From positions 4,667 to 68,666 of the forward strand of contig CAKPKF010000005.1 in NCBI GenBank assembly GCA_934167175.1: a DNA stretch of 64,000 nt, read 5' to 3'. Positions 1-9,800 of this stretch are shown here, one piece after another. The notes below the pieces were generated by a model, which ran no database searches, was not told where the DNA came from, and worked only from the letters and a program-made list of their open reading frames with translations. Positions within the stretch are counted from its first letter, which is position 1. Each line of letters opens with the position of its first letter. A program made the translations under genes and the position numbers. The stretch comes from an uncultured Clostridia bacterium. Its GTDB lineage: Bacteria; Bacillota; Clostridia; TANB77; CAG-508.

Positions 1-3000
1 ATAAATGTTACGGCAGAGGATATTAATAAAAATAAAATAGAAAAAGATGTTATACTAAATGTGACTCACAAAAATCTATTAATAGCAACAGATAAAGTAA
101 AATACAATCAAGGTGAGGATATTAAAATAAATATAACATCTGATGAAGGTGAAAATAAAAATATTTATATATTAAAAAATGATAAAGCAATAAAAATTAT
201 AAATACAGATTCAAATAATGTAACAATTAATTTAGATGATGTGTATGGTTTAATTGATATATGCATAACGGATAAACCAAACAATTCAATAAAATGCAAA
301 AAGACTATATTTATAGCACCTGCAAAAAAACTAAATATTGATATAAATACAGATAAAAAAGAATACAAACCAGGAGATAATATATCAGTATCACTCAACG
401 TGTCAGACGAAGAAAATTCAAGTGTTGATGCAGCATTATTAGTAAGCATGCTTGATAATTCAGTTTTAAGTTTAGCTGATAATGATTTATTAATAGATAA
501 TATAAAAATGGCATTAGGAGATATCAATTTTTCAAACGAATTAGATGCGGCAACATTATATTCTTGCTTAGTGAATGATTCTTCTGAACAGACTATAATG
601 GCATTATTATTAAAACAAGCAGACAGAAACTTAAAAATTTCAGAAAGTGATAGTATCAACTTTGAAGAAAGAGATAGAGCAGAAATAATTTCAATAGTTG
701 CACTAACATGTGCTGTAGTGGGAACTTGTATTTATTTAAGTGTAAAATTTCCTAAATTTAGGAAGGTATTAAAACACATAATTAATTTTTTAGTGTTAGA
801 ATCTATATTTGTAATTTTGTTAAGTGACATAGTAGATGAGATATTTTATGCAAAGGATAGAGTTATTTCGATGATTATTCTTGCGGTGGCAGGCTTAGGA
901 ACTTATATATTATTTGGAGCTAAATGCACAGAAAAAACATTTAGGACGTCAGTATCAATAATTATATCTATTGGTATAATTATTATGTTACAAATATTGT
1001 TTGATGGATTAGGAATTTCTCTTGGAAAATTAGGAATAATAATATCTGTAATATTTTTATTAGAAATTATTATTTATAAAGTATTTGGGCGTAGAAAGAA
1101 AAATATAAATAAAATAATAAATGAAATAATATATATTTTAAAATATGCATTATCAGTAGCATTATCTGTTGCTTTGACGTGGATAATAAGTCGAGTTATA
1201 GATTTCTATATGTATGATACGATTGCTATATTAATAATCATAATAGCTACATATATACTAAATTATAAATTTAATATAATAGGTAAGAAAGAGAATGTGA
1301 AAAAGCAACCAAGAGATAGAGATGATATTATATTCTATACAATAATAATATTGGCATTTATAGGTGTTATAAGCATTGGATTTTTTGTAGCAAACTCTGT
1401 AGAAAGAAGAGATGGCTATTATAATAGTTGGCTTAGTGAAAAGGTTCCAATAGATGATTCCATGTCATTTTTGCCTGAAACTAGCTCAAGCTCTGGTAGA
1501 ATACCTTCTCCAAGCGATTTTTCAGGAACTATTTCAGATTCAGGAAGTGCAAGAATAAGAAATTCAGGAATAGGAAACATATTTGAAAAAGCAGATAGCT
1601 TTATTTCTGATAATAAGAGTGAAACAGTAGAAAATGCAAAGACACAGACAAGTGATGAAACAAGCAAGGTTACAGACAATAAAATAAGAAATGTATTTTT
1701 AGAAAGTATGTGTTTTGTACCAGAATTGGTTACATCAAACGGAAAAGCAGATTTAAATTTAACTTTAAGTGACAATATTACAACATGGACAATACAAACA
1801 GTAGGAAATACTAAAAATGGCAAAATAGGATATGGAATGATAAATAATGTAAAAGTGTTTAAAGAATTTTTTGCTGATTTTGAATTACCCAAAAATTTAG
1901 TAGAAACAGATAAAGTAAACATTCCTGTTACAGTATATAATTATACAGATACAGATATAAATACTACTTTAAAAATTAAAGAAGAAGAATGGTTTAAGTT
2001 AGATAATTCAAACAATATAGCGGTAAATATTAAACCACAATCTTCTAGTATGACATATGTTCCTATTACAATATTAAAAAATGGAGAATATAAATTTCAA
2101 ATAGAAACAACAAGTGGAAGCTTAACAGATATTGTAGAAAAGGAAATTTCTATAAATCCAAATGGATATAAAATAGAAAAAGTAGTTTCTACAGGATATT
2201 TGGAAAAAGAACTTTCAGAAGATATATTGATATTAGATGATGCGGTTCCAAATACAGGCAAAGCAAAAATAAAAATATATGCAAGTCAGATGGCTCAAAC
2301 TATAGAGGAAATGGAAAAAATATTTAAAATGCCAACAGGATGTTTTGAACAAATTTCTTCAAGTCTATATCCAAACATAGTAGCATTGAAATATTTAGAA
2401 GATAATAAGATGACTAATGATGAAATAAAGAAAAAAGCTTTAGAATATATTTCAGCTGGATATCAAAAATTATTAACATATGAAGTAAAGGGAGAAGAAG
2501 GTGGATATTCATTATATGGAAATTCACCAGCAGAAACAGTATTGACTGCATATGGACTAATGGAATTGACCGACTTAAGCAAAGTATATTCAGTAGATGA
2601 GAATGTTATAAACAAAATGAATGAATTTTTATACAAAAAACAAAATCCAAACGGAACATTTACAATAACGGGTAGCCATATTGGTGGAGCAAATTCTAGA
2701 GAAAAATTAGCATTAAATGCATATATAACATGGGCATTATCAGAAAGTAATCCAGATAATGAAAAATTATCAAAATCAGTAGAATATTTAAAAAAACAAT
2801 TAGATAATGTTGATGATAATTATACATTAGCCTTAATAGCAAACACATTAGCAAATGTAAAAGATAAAACATTAAATAGGGTAATAAAAAGATTAGTAGA
2901 TAATATAAAAATAGAAGGGAATAATGCTAGTATAACATCCGAAGTTAAAGATTATTATGGTTCAAGCTCTTGTACACAAAGTATACAAACAGTAGCATTA

Positions 3001-3747
3001 ACATCTATGGCGTTATCAAAATCAAAAAGTAATGCAAGTACAAATAAATCTTTAATAAATTACTTAGTTTCTCAAAAAGATAAATTTGGTAATTGGTATA
3101 GCACACAAGCAACAGTATTAGCATTAAAGGCAATAAATCAATTTCAAGAAACATCCGAATTGAAAAAACAAACTATTTCAGTAAAAGTAAATTCAGATGA
3201 ACAAAAAATAGAAATAGCTGATAATCCATTAGAATTGTACGAATTAACATTTAATAATTTAAATAAAGAGAATAAATTAAATATTAACATGGAAAAAGGT
3301 AGTGCATATTACGAAGTTATAGAAGAATATTATATGCCATATGAAAAAATAGATACAAGTAAAGATGATATAGAAATTTCAGTGAGTGCAAATAACACAT
3401 TAAAAGTTAATGAAATATTAACTGCAAGCATAAAACTTACTAATAAAGGGAAAAACAGCATTTATAATGGGATGGTAACAATAGATATACCACAAGGTTT
3501 TTCAGTATTAGAAGAAAGTTTAGGCAAGTTAAAAGCAAAAGGAATAATTGAAAAATATGAAACTTCATATAGAACAGTAAATTTATATTTAAGAGATTTT
3601 GATTTAAGTCAAATAATTGATTTAAATGTACAATTTAGAGCTATGTATCCAGTTGAAGTAACAGGATTGTCAGTAAGAGCATATGATTATTACAATCCGG
3701 AAATAGAAGGAAAATCAATGCCAATAAAAATAAATGTGAATAAATAA
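1..3747 (+). CDS. Alpha-2-macroglobulin-like membrane protein (5' truncated)
   Basis: The reading frame is open from base 1, so the gene begins upstream; a GTG at 61 is only an internal codon. Two MG-type beta-sandwich domains (with a YKPGD motif) lead into the bait-region-domain start (VSMLDNSVLSLAD). A block of about eight hydrophobic segments (bases ~680-1410) and a Ser/Gly-rich linker (~1440-1690) follow. After that come the A2M core (FVPELVTSNG), the thioester motif PTGCFEQ (Cys codon 2341-2343, Gln codon 2350-2352), an alpha/alpha-toroid-like helical region and a C-terminal receptor-type domain. Family knowledge: bacterial A2Ms trap proteases through a Cys-Gln thioester, and CxEQ is the accepted bacterial variant. 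The multi-pass insert at the bait position is unusual. The family call is firm; the role is inferred. Confidence 0.82.
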   Translation: MNVTAEDINKNKIEKDVILNVTHKNLLIATDKVKYNQGEDIKINITSDEGENKNIYILKNDKAIKIINTDSNNVTINLDDVYGLIDICITDKPNNSIKCKKTIFIAPAKKLNIDINTDKKEYKPGDNISVSLNVSDEENSSVDAALLVSMLDNSVLSLADNDLLIDNIKMALGDINFSNELDAATLYSCLVNDSSEQTIMALLLKQADRNLKISESDSINFEERDRAEIISIVALTCAVVGTCIYLSVKFPKFRKVLKHIINFLVLESIFVILLSDIVDEIFYAKDRVISMIILAVAGLGTYILFGAKCTEKTFRTSVSIIISIGIIIMLQILFDGLGISLGKLGIIISVIFLLEIIIYKVFGRRKKNINKIINEIIYILKYALSVALSVALTWIISRVIDFYMYDTIAILIIIIATYILNYKFNIIGKKENVKKQPRDRDDIIFYTIIILAFIGVISIGFFVANSVERRDGYYNSWLSEKVPIDDSMSFLPETSSSSGRIPSPSDFSGTISDSGSARIRNSGIGNIFEKADSFISDNKSETVENAKTQTSDETSKVTDNKIRNVFLESMCFVPELVTSNGKADLNLTLSDNITTWTIQTVGNTKNGKIGYGMINNVKVFKEFFADFELPKNLVETDKVNIPVTVYNYTDTDINTTLKIKEEEWFKLDNSNNIAVNIKPQSSSMTYVPITILKNGEYKFQIETTSGSLTDIVEKEISINPNGYKIEKVVSTGYLEKELSEDILILDDAVPNTGKAKIKIYASQMAQTIEEMEKIFKMPTGCFEQISSSLYPNIVALKYLEDNKMTNDEIKKKALEYISAGYQKLLTYEVKGEEGGYSLYGNSPAETVLTAYGLMELTDLSKVYSVDENVINKMNEFLYKKQNPNGTFTITGSHIGGANSREKLALNAYITWALSESNPDNEKLSKSVEYLKKQLDNVDDNYTLALIANTLANVKDKTLNRVIKRLVDNIKIEGNNASITSEVKDYYGSSSCTQSIQTVALTSMALSKSKSNASTNKSLINYLVSQKDKFGNWYSTQATVLALKAINQFQETSELKKQTISVKVNSDEQKIEIADNPLELYELTFNNLNKENKLNINMEKGSAYYEVIEEYYMPYEKIDTSKDDIEISVSANNTLKVNEILTASIKLTNKGKNSIYNGMVTIDIPQGFSVLEESLGKLKAKGIIEKYETSYRTVNLYLRDFDLSQIIDLNVQFRAMYPVEVTGLSVRAYDYYNPEIEGKSMPIKINVNK

Positions 3748-3796
3748 TAGTATAAATTCCAAAACACCACATATATATTTATGAGGTGTTTTGAAT
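3739..3796 (+). repeat. Direct repeat copy 1 with inverted-repeat core
   Basis: About 57 bp nearly identical to 5953-6012. The core is an inverted repeat: AAAACACC at 3761-3768 pairs with GGTGTTTT at 3785-3792, and the flanks TATAAATTC/GAATTTATA extend the stem past one bulged C. This copy overlaps the last codons and stop of the A2M gene. It could act as a terminator hairpin, but no long T-run follows. Confidence 0.85.
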
Positions 3797-3819
3797 TTAT
3801 ATATGGGAAAAATTTATTT

Positions 3820-3843
3820 CTAATACTATTTTCAGAGTATTAG
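3820..3843. other. Short inverted repeat in cassette 5' region
   Basis: CTAATACT and AGTATTAG form an 8-bp stem with an 8-nt loop. It lies between repeat copy 1 and the oxidoreductase gene and is followed by TTAATTT, so it may be a weak terminator. Nothing else recognisable was seen between 3797 and 3942. Confidence 0.4.
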
Positions 3844-3959
3844 TTAATTTCCTGGAAACCATAATTTCATCACCGCTTATAAATTTTATTTATTTTTTCT
3901 TTGAAAATATAAATGAAATGATATTGGACAAAGGTAAATAAATGGAAAGGATGGTATTC

Positions 3960-5381
3960 ATGAAAAAAAATATAGTGTTAGTTGGTGTTGGTCCACATTC
4001 GAAGAGGATCTATATAAAGGTTTTAAAAAAGTATAATATTTTGCCCAAATTAATAGTAGATTTAGATACAAAGGAGGAAGAATTAAAAAGATATTTGTTA
4101 GAACAAGAAATAGATTCAGAAATATTTTTAATTCCAGAAAAATATAAAAATGATGAAGAGTTAAATTCAGATATTTCGGAAAAGTTGCTAAAAAAGATTA
4201 AGGAAATGGATATAGAATATGCAATTATATCAACAGAACCAAAAGCACATTATAGTTATTTAAAATTTTTTCTTCAAAATGAAATAAATGTGTTGTCAGA
4301 CAAACCTATTACTGTTGTTAAGGAAATGCATAAAACAGAATCAATAAATAAAATAAAAAGGCAGTATGAAAATTTGCTTGATATTTATGAGCCAAAAAGT
4401 AACAAAATAAAATGCAATATTATGTGTCAGAGAAGATATCATAAAGGATACATATACATACAAAAAATGATAAAGGATATAATAAAAAAATATAATGTTC
4501 CTATTACATATATAAATATTTATCATTGTGACGGAAAGTGGATGTTACCACATGATTATGACATAGAAAATCATCCATATAAATATGGGTACGGAAAGTT
4601 ATTTCATAGTGGATATCATTTTATAGATTTATTAGCTGAATTTGTAAAATTGAATGGATTAACATCAAAAGATAAAAAAATTACTAATGCCAATATTACT
4701 AGTTATAAATTTGATTTACAAGATGATTTGACAAGTATAAATAGAGAAGATATATTTAGAATATTCAATGGACAAAATATACCAATATTTTATTCCAAAA
4801 AAATCAACAAAAAACAATATGAAATATATGGTGAAAAGGATTCATATTCTTTGATCCAGTTTAAAAATAATGAAGACAGAGTTATAACTACAGCAAATCT
4901 TAATCTATTACAAAATGGTTTTTCAAAAAGGTCTTGGATACAAACAAAGAAAAATACATATAAAGGTAATGGGCGAGTAAGACATGAAACTATAACAATA
5001 CAAATTGGACCATTACTCAATATACAAGTACATAGCTATCAATCCAAAGAAATAAAAGAAAGGAAAGAATTTAATCAAGAGCACCAATGTGGAGGATTAG
5101 AACATTTTGATATTTATATTTTTAGAAATTCAGAAATTATAGGTGGAAAGAGCTTCGAAAAAATTCAACTACATGACTTGTATAATGATATAGATATTAA
5201 AAATTTTAATGGTTACAATGAATTGGCAAGAGAAGAATTTGTATTAAGTTTTTTGTCAGAAGAAAATACTAAATCAGATTTATTAGATCATAAATTAGCA
5301 ATGGAATTATTATATAATATTTGTTTGTCCATAAATAACGAGACTTTAGGAGAAAAAAGTACGCATATATCATGTATGTAA
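3960..5381 (+). CDS. Gfo/Idh/MocA-family oxidoreductase
   Basis: About 473 aa. The N-terminal Rossmann fold has the glycine-rich dinucleotide motif VGVGPHSKR, followed by the strand and turn AIISTEPKAHY and LSDKPITV, which are typical of Gfo/Idh/MocA enzymes. The second domain carries the family motif HSGYHFIDLL. Such enzymes are NAD(P)-dependent dehydrogenases of sugars or related polyols; the substrate cannot be read here. I prefer ATG 3960, with GGAAAGGA 8 nt upstream, over ATG 3942 in the same frame, which would add six residues. A Nudix gene follows after 27 bp. The pair sits between two direct repeats and looks like an inserted cassette. Confidence 0.75.
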   Translation: MKKNIVLVGVGPHSKRIYIKVLKKYNILPKLIVDLDTKEEELKRYLLEQEIDSEIFLIPEKYKNDEELNSDISEKLLKKIKEMDIEYAIISTEPKAHYSYLKFFLQNEINVLSDKPITVVKEMHKTESINKIKRQYENLLDIYEPKSNKIKCNIMCQRRYHKGYIYIQKMIKDIIKKYNVPITYINIYHCDGKWMLPHDYDIENHPYKYGYGKLFHSGYHFIDLLAEFVKLNGLTSKDKKITNANITSYKFDLQDDLTSINREDIFRIFNGQNIPIFYSKKINKKQYEIYGEKDSYSLIQFKNNEDRVITTANLNLLQNGFSKRSWIQTKKNTYKGNGRVRHETITIQIGPLLNIQVHSYQSKEIKERKEFNQEHQCGGLEHFDIYIFRNSEIIGGKSFEKIQLHDLYNDIDIKNFNGYNELAREEFVLSFLSEENTKSDLLDHKLAMELLYNICLSINNETLGEKSTHISCM

Positions 5382-5408
5382 AATTAAAAAGAAAGGAAGA
5401 GAGAATTT

Positions 5409-5939
5409 ATGAATTTTATAGGAAAAGTCACTGATGAAGATGTTGGAGAGAAAATTAAAGAAATAAATATGCCTAAAAAGAGACGAGCAGTAAGAGCTAT
5501 TTTGATAAATGAAAAAGGAGAAATAGCATTATTGAATAAAGCCAAAAAAAATGAATATAAGTTAGTAGGCGGAGGAGTAGATGAAGGTGAAACTCTAGAA
5601 AAAGCATTAGAAAGAGAAATATTAGAAGAAACAGGATGTGAAATAAAAGTAATTGAGAGCTTGGGATATATAGAAGAAGAAAGAACAAGAGATAATTTTA
5701 CACAAACTTCATATATATATATATCAAAAGTTATTAACGACACAAAAGTATTACACCTTACAAAAGAGGAGGAAGAAGAAGGAGCAAAATTATGTTGGTA
5801 TAAAAAAGAAGATGCTTTAAATAAAATAAGCGAAAGCTACACAAAATTAATTCCTTCAAAATATTCAGACTTATATAATACAAAATTTGTTATAAAAAGA
5901 GATGAAAAAATACTAAAGTATTACATAAAAAATATTTAA
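5409..5939 (+). CDS. Nudix hydrolase
   Basis: 176 aa with a perfect Nudix box (Gx5Ex7REUxEExGU) spanning GGVDEGETLEKALEREILEE and TGC; the Glu residues of REILEE bind the catalytic divalent metal. Family members hydrolyse nucleoside diphosphates linked to another moiety; the substrate is not predictable. An AGAAAGGAAGAG ribosome site precedes the ATG. It lies 27 bp after the oxidoreductase and is probably co-transcribed with it. The stop codon is followed within 15 bp by the second copy of the direct repeat. Confidence 0.88.
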   Translation: MNFIGKVTDEDVGEKIKEINMPKKRRAVRAILINEKGEIALLNKAKKNEYKLVGGGVDEGETLEKALEREILEETGCEIKVIESLGYIEEERTRDNFTQTSYIYISKVINDTKVLHLTKEEEEEGAKLCWYKKEDALNKISESYTKLIPSKYSDLYNTKFVIKRDEKILKYYIKNI

Positions 5940-5952
5940 TATTTTTTATAAC

Positions 5953-6012
5953 AATAAATAATAGTATAAATTCAAAAACACCGCATATATATTTATGAGG
6001 TGTTTTTTGAAT
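5953..6012 (+). repeat. Direct repeat copy 2; hairpin covering the cwlD ribosome site
   Basis: Second copy of the ~57-bp repeat at 3739-3796, with only a few mismatches. AAAAACACC (5974-5982) pairs with GGTGTTTTT (5999-6007). The 3' arm contains GAGGTG (5997-6002), the apparent Shine-Dalgarno sequence 8 nt before the cwlD ATG at 6011. A folded hairpin would therefore occlude translation initiation. Confidence 0.8.
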
Positions 6013-6719
6013 GATTGTTTTAAGTAAAAAAAGAATAATGATAATAGCAAGTACAATTATGGTTGCATTTTTTGCTTTTGCTGTTCAAAATAAAGAGAAA
6101 AATAATTCAGTTCAAACTGTTACATTACCAGTTACTAATAAAGTAGTTGTTTTAGATGCAGGTCATGGTGTGCCAGATGAACGGTGCGCAAAGTACAAAT
6201 GGAACAACTGAAGCTGAAACCAATTTGAAAATAGCATTAAAAGTACAAAATTTATTAGAACAAAGTGGAACAACAGTAATACTTACAAGGTCAGATGAAA
6301 ATGCAATATATGATATAGATAAAACAACATTAAAAGAAAAAAAAATATCAGATATTCACAATAGAGTAAAAATAGGAAATGAAAGTTCAGCTGATATATT
6401 TGTGTCAATTCATCTAAATAAAATACCGCAACAACAATATTATGGATGGCAATGTTTTTTTAAAGAAGGAAATGAAAAAAGTACAAAATTAGCTAAATCG
6501 ATACAAACAAAGTTAAATGATTCAATACAAAAGGAAAATAATAGAGTTGCAATGAAATTAGATAATGTATATATAATGAAACATGTAGAAATACCTACAA
6601 CAATTGTTGAATGTGGATTTTTATCAAATCCAGAAGAAGAAAAACAATTGTTAGATGATGAATATCAAAATAGATTAGCATGGGGAATATATAATGGAAT
6701 AATAGAATATTTTTTATAA
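6011..6719 (+). CDS. cwlD: CwlD-type N-acetylmuramoyl-L-alanine amidase, read through a CGG +1 shift
   Basis: The product is 235 aa if one base is skipped at 6182. It has an N-terminal membrane anchor (residues ~7-23), the zinc motif VVLDAGHG, a second zinc-ligand region (FVSIHLNK) and a C-terminal catalytic Glu in TTIVECGFLSNPEEE. It is an Amidase_3 protein. CwlD makes muramic-delta-lactam in the spore cortex together with a deacetylase, which is needed for germination. Zero frame ends at TGA 6209, nine codons after CGG at 6182-6184; skipping the C reads on as DEGAQ. A gerS-like gene occurs at 36.8 kb, and GerS partners CwlD in C. difficile. Confidence 0.85.
6182..6185 (+). other. CGG +1 frameshift site in cwlD (CGGT, Gly)
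   Basis: Zero-frame codons GAA CGG TGC; dropping C6182 gives GAA GGT GCG (E-G-A), which continues the amidase. Without a shift, translation stops at 6209-6211. Confidence 0.85.
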
Positions 6720-6805
6720 AGTATAAATAAAAATATGGTATAAAATGCTAAAAAAATGGAAAAAATAATTTCAAAAATACATACTACATAAGGGAGTGGA
6801 TATTT

Positions 6806-9800
6806 TTGAGATTGGATAAAATTTTAAATATAGAAGGGGCAGTTTTAAATAAACATCAATTAGAAGAATACTTTGAGAAGATTGCATCAGATCATGTAAT
6901 TAAAAATTCATCAAATAAAAATATATTTCCAATAAAAAGGTTGGACGAAAATTTTGAAACAATAACAATTATATATAATTTATTAAATAAACATATAAAA
7001 TTAGGAATAAATATACATCCAGCAGGAGAATGGATATTAGATAATTATTATATAATAGAAGAAAGTGTTAAATTACTAAAAAAAGAATTAAAAATAAAAA
7101 AATATATAAATTTGCCAGGAATAGCCAATGGAAAATATAAAGGATTCGCAAGAATATATGTTGTTGCAACACAAATAGTTGCATATACAGATAATAAAGT
7201 AGATGATGAAGTAATAATAAATTTATTAAAAAGCTATCAAAAGAAAAAAACATTGTCAATGGAAGAAATATGGAGTGTGCCTATTTTTATTCAATTATCA
7301 TTAATAGAAAATATAGCAGAAATATGTGAAAAAATATATTCTAGTCAAATGCAAAAATATAAAGTTGAAAATATAGTAGAAAGGTTAGTAGAAAAGAAAC
7401 CTAAAGAAAAAAGAATATTTAAAATAAAAGAAGTAAATAATAAAAAATTAAAAAAATCAAGGTTAAAAGAATATAGCGAAATGAAGTATCCATTTATAGA
7501 ATATATGTCATATAGATTAAAAAAATATGGAAGAAAAGCAAGTTTATATTTAGAAGCTTTAGAAGAACAAGTAAATAAGATGGGGACAAATGTTTCAGAT
7601 GTTATAAGAAAAGAACATTTTGATATAGCAGTAAAAAAAGTTTCTATAGGAAATGCTATAAAAAGCCTAAAAGAAGTGATGAGAATTAATTTGGTTGAAA
7701 TATTTAATCAAATTAATGGAGTTGAAGAAATATTAGCTAAAGATCCTGTAAATGTTTATGAAAAAATGAATTATGAAACAAAAACATATTATCAAAATGA
7801 AATAAAAAGAATATCTAAAAAAACTAAAATATCAGAAATATATATTGCTCAGAAAGTATTAGAATTAGCAAAAAAAAATATTGACAATAAAAATAAAAGA
7901 GAGGCACATGTCGGTTATTATTTAATATCAGATGGAAAAAATGAATTACTAAGTAATTTGCAAGGAAAAAAAGTAAAAGAAAATTCTGAAAATAGTAAAG
8001 TAAAAAAATATATAGGAATTATATATTTTTTATCTTTAATAATAGATTTTTTATTAATTATTAATAATTATCAAAAAAATAATAATACAACAATAATGAT
8101 AATTACTGCAATATTAATATATATTCCAATAACAGAGATTGTAATACAAATAATTCAATATATATCAAGTAAAATAACTAAAAAGAAAATAATTCCTAAG
8201 TTAGATTTTTTAGAAGGAGTGCCAGAAAGTAGTTCAACATTTGTTGTAATTCCAACTATAATAAAAACAAAGGAAAAAATAAAAGAACTTGTAAAAAAAT
8301 TAGAAGTATTTTATTTAGCAAATAAAAGCGAAAATATATATTTTGCATTACTAGGAGATTGTACAACTAGCTCAAGGAAAGAAGAAAGTTTTGATAAAGA
8401 TATTATAAAATATGCAAATAAATTAATAAAAGAATTAAATAATAAATACTATACACAAGAATTTCCAAAATTTCATTTTTTATATAGAAATAGAAAATGG
8501 AATGATAAAGAAAAAAGTTATTTAGGTTGGGAGAGAAAGAGAGGATTACTAAACCAGTTTAATGAATATATATTAGGTAATCAGAAAAATGAATTTAGAG
8601 AAAATTCTATTGAAATATGGAAAAGTAAGGACAACAATATTATACCAAAAATAAAATATATAATAACACTAGATGCAGATACAAATTTGGTTTTAAATTC
8701 GGGATTAGAATTAATTGGAGCAATGTCACATATATTAAATGAACCAATATTAAGCGAGAAAAAAGATGTTGTAATCAAAGGGCATGGAATTATGCAACCA
8801 AGAGTGGGAATAGATTTAAAATCATCAAGGAGAAGTATATTTACGAAGATATTTGCAGGAGCAGGAGGTACAGATTCATACACAAATGCAATATCTGATA
8901 TTTATCAAGATAACTTTGAAGAAGGAATATTTACAGGAAAAGGTATTTATGATTTAGAAGTATTTAGTAAAGTATTAGGAAAGGCTATTCCAGACAACAC
9001 AGTATTGAGTCATGATTTATTAGAAGGAAGTTTTTTGAGATGTGGTCTGGTTTCAGATGTGTTATTATTAGATGGATATCCATATAAATATAATAGCTAT
9101 ATGGCAAGGCAGCATAGATGGATAAGAGGAGACTGGCAAATTGTAAGATGGCTAAAAAATCAATTAAAAGATAGGTTTGGAAATGAAATAATAAATCCAT
9201 TAAATTTATTATCAAAATATAAAATATTTGATAATTTAAGAAGAAGTGTTTTAGAAATAAATATTGTTTTAGATATTATAATATTTGCGTTTTTTAAAAT
9301 TTATTTAAAAATGAAAATATTGCCATTAATTTTAATACTAATAATATCATCAAGTATTTCTTCAATTATAGAAATATTAAATTATATTATATATAAAAAA
9401 TATGGTCAAAATTCGGAAAAAAATTTCTCAAATAACATTTCAAAAAATAGGCAAAGTATAATAAGATTTATTTTATATATAGGATTATTGCCAGATAAAG
9501 CAATAGTGTCAATTAGTGCAATTTCAAAAACTATATATAGAATGTTAGTTACAAAACAAAATTTATTAGAATGGACTACATCAGAAGAAGCAGAAAAAAA
9601 TGCTAAAACAGATTTATATTCATATTATAAAAATATGTGGATAAACCTTATATTAGGAGTTATTGTATTATTTAGTGATATAAATTTATTTTTAAATTTG
9701 CTAGGAATGTTATGGATAATTACTCCGTATATGTGTTGGAAAATAAGTCGAGAAATAACGCCCAATAATAAAATTAAAGAACTAAATAAGGAAGATAAAA

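Noticed and set aside
165..659. Long minus-strand ORFs opposite real genes (e.g. 165-659, 1419-1922, 11569-12033, 51233-51739)
   Set aside because: They are mirrors of AT-rich coding sequence, with no ribosome sites and composition unlike proteins of this genome.
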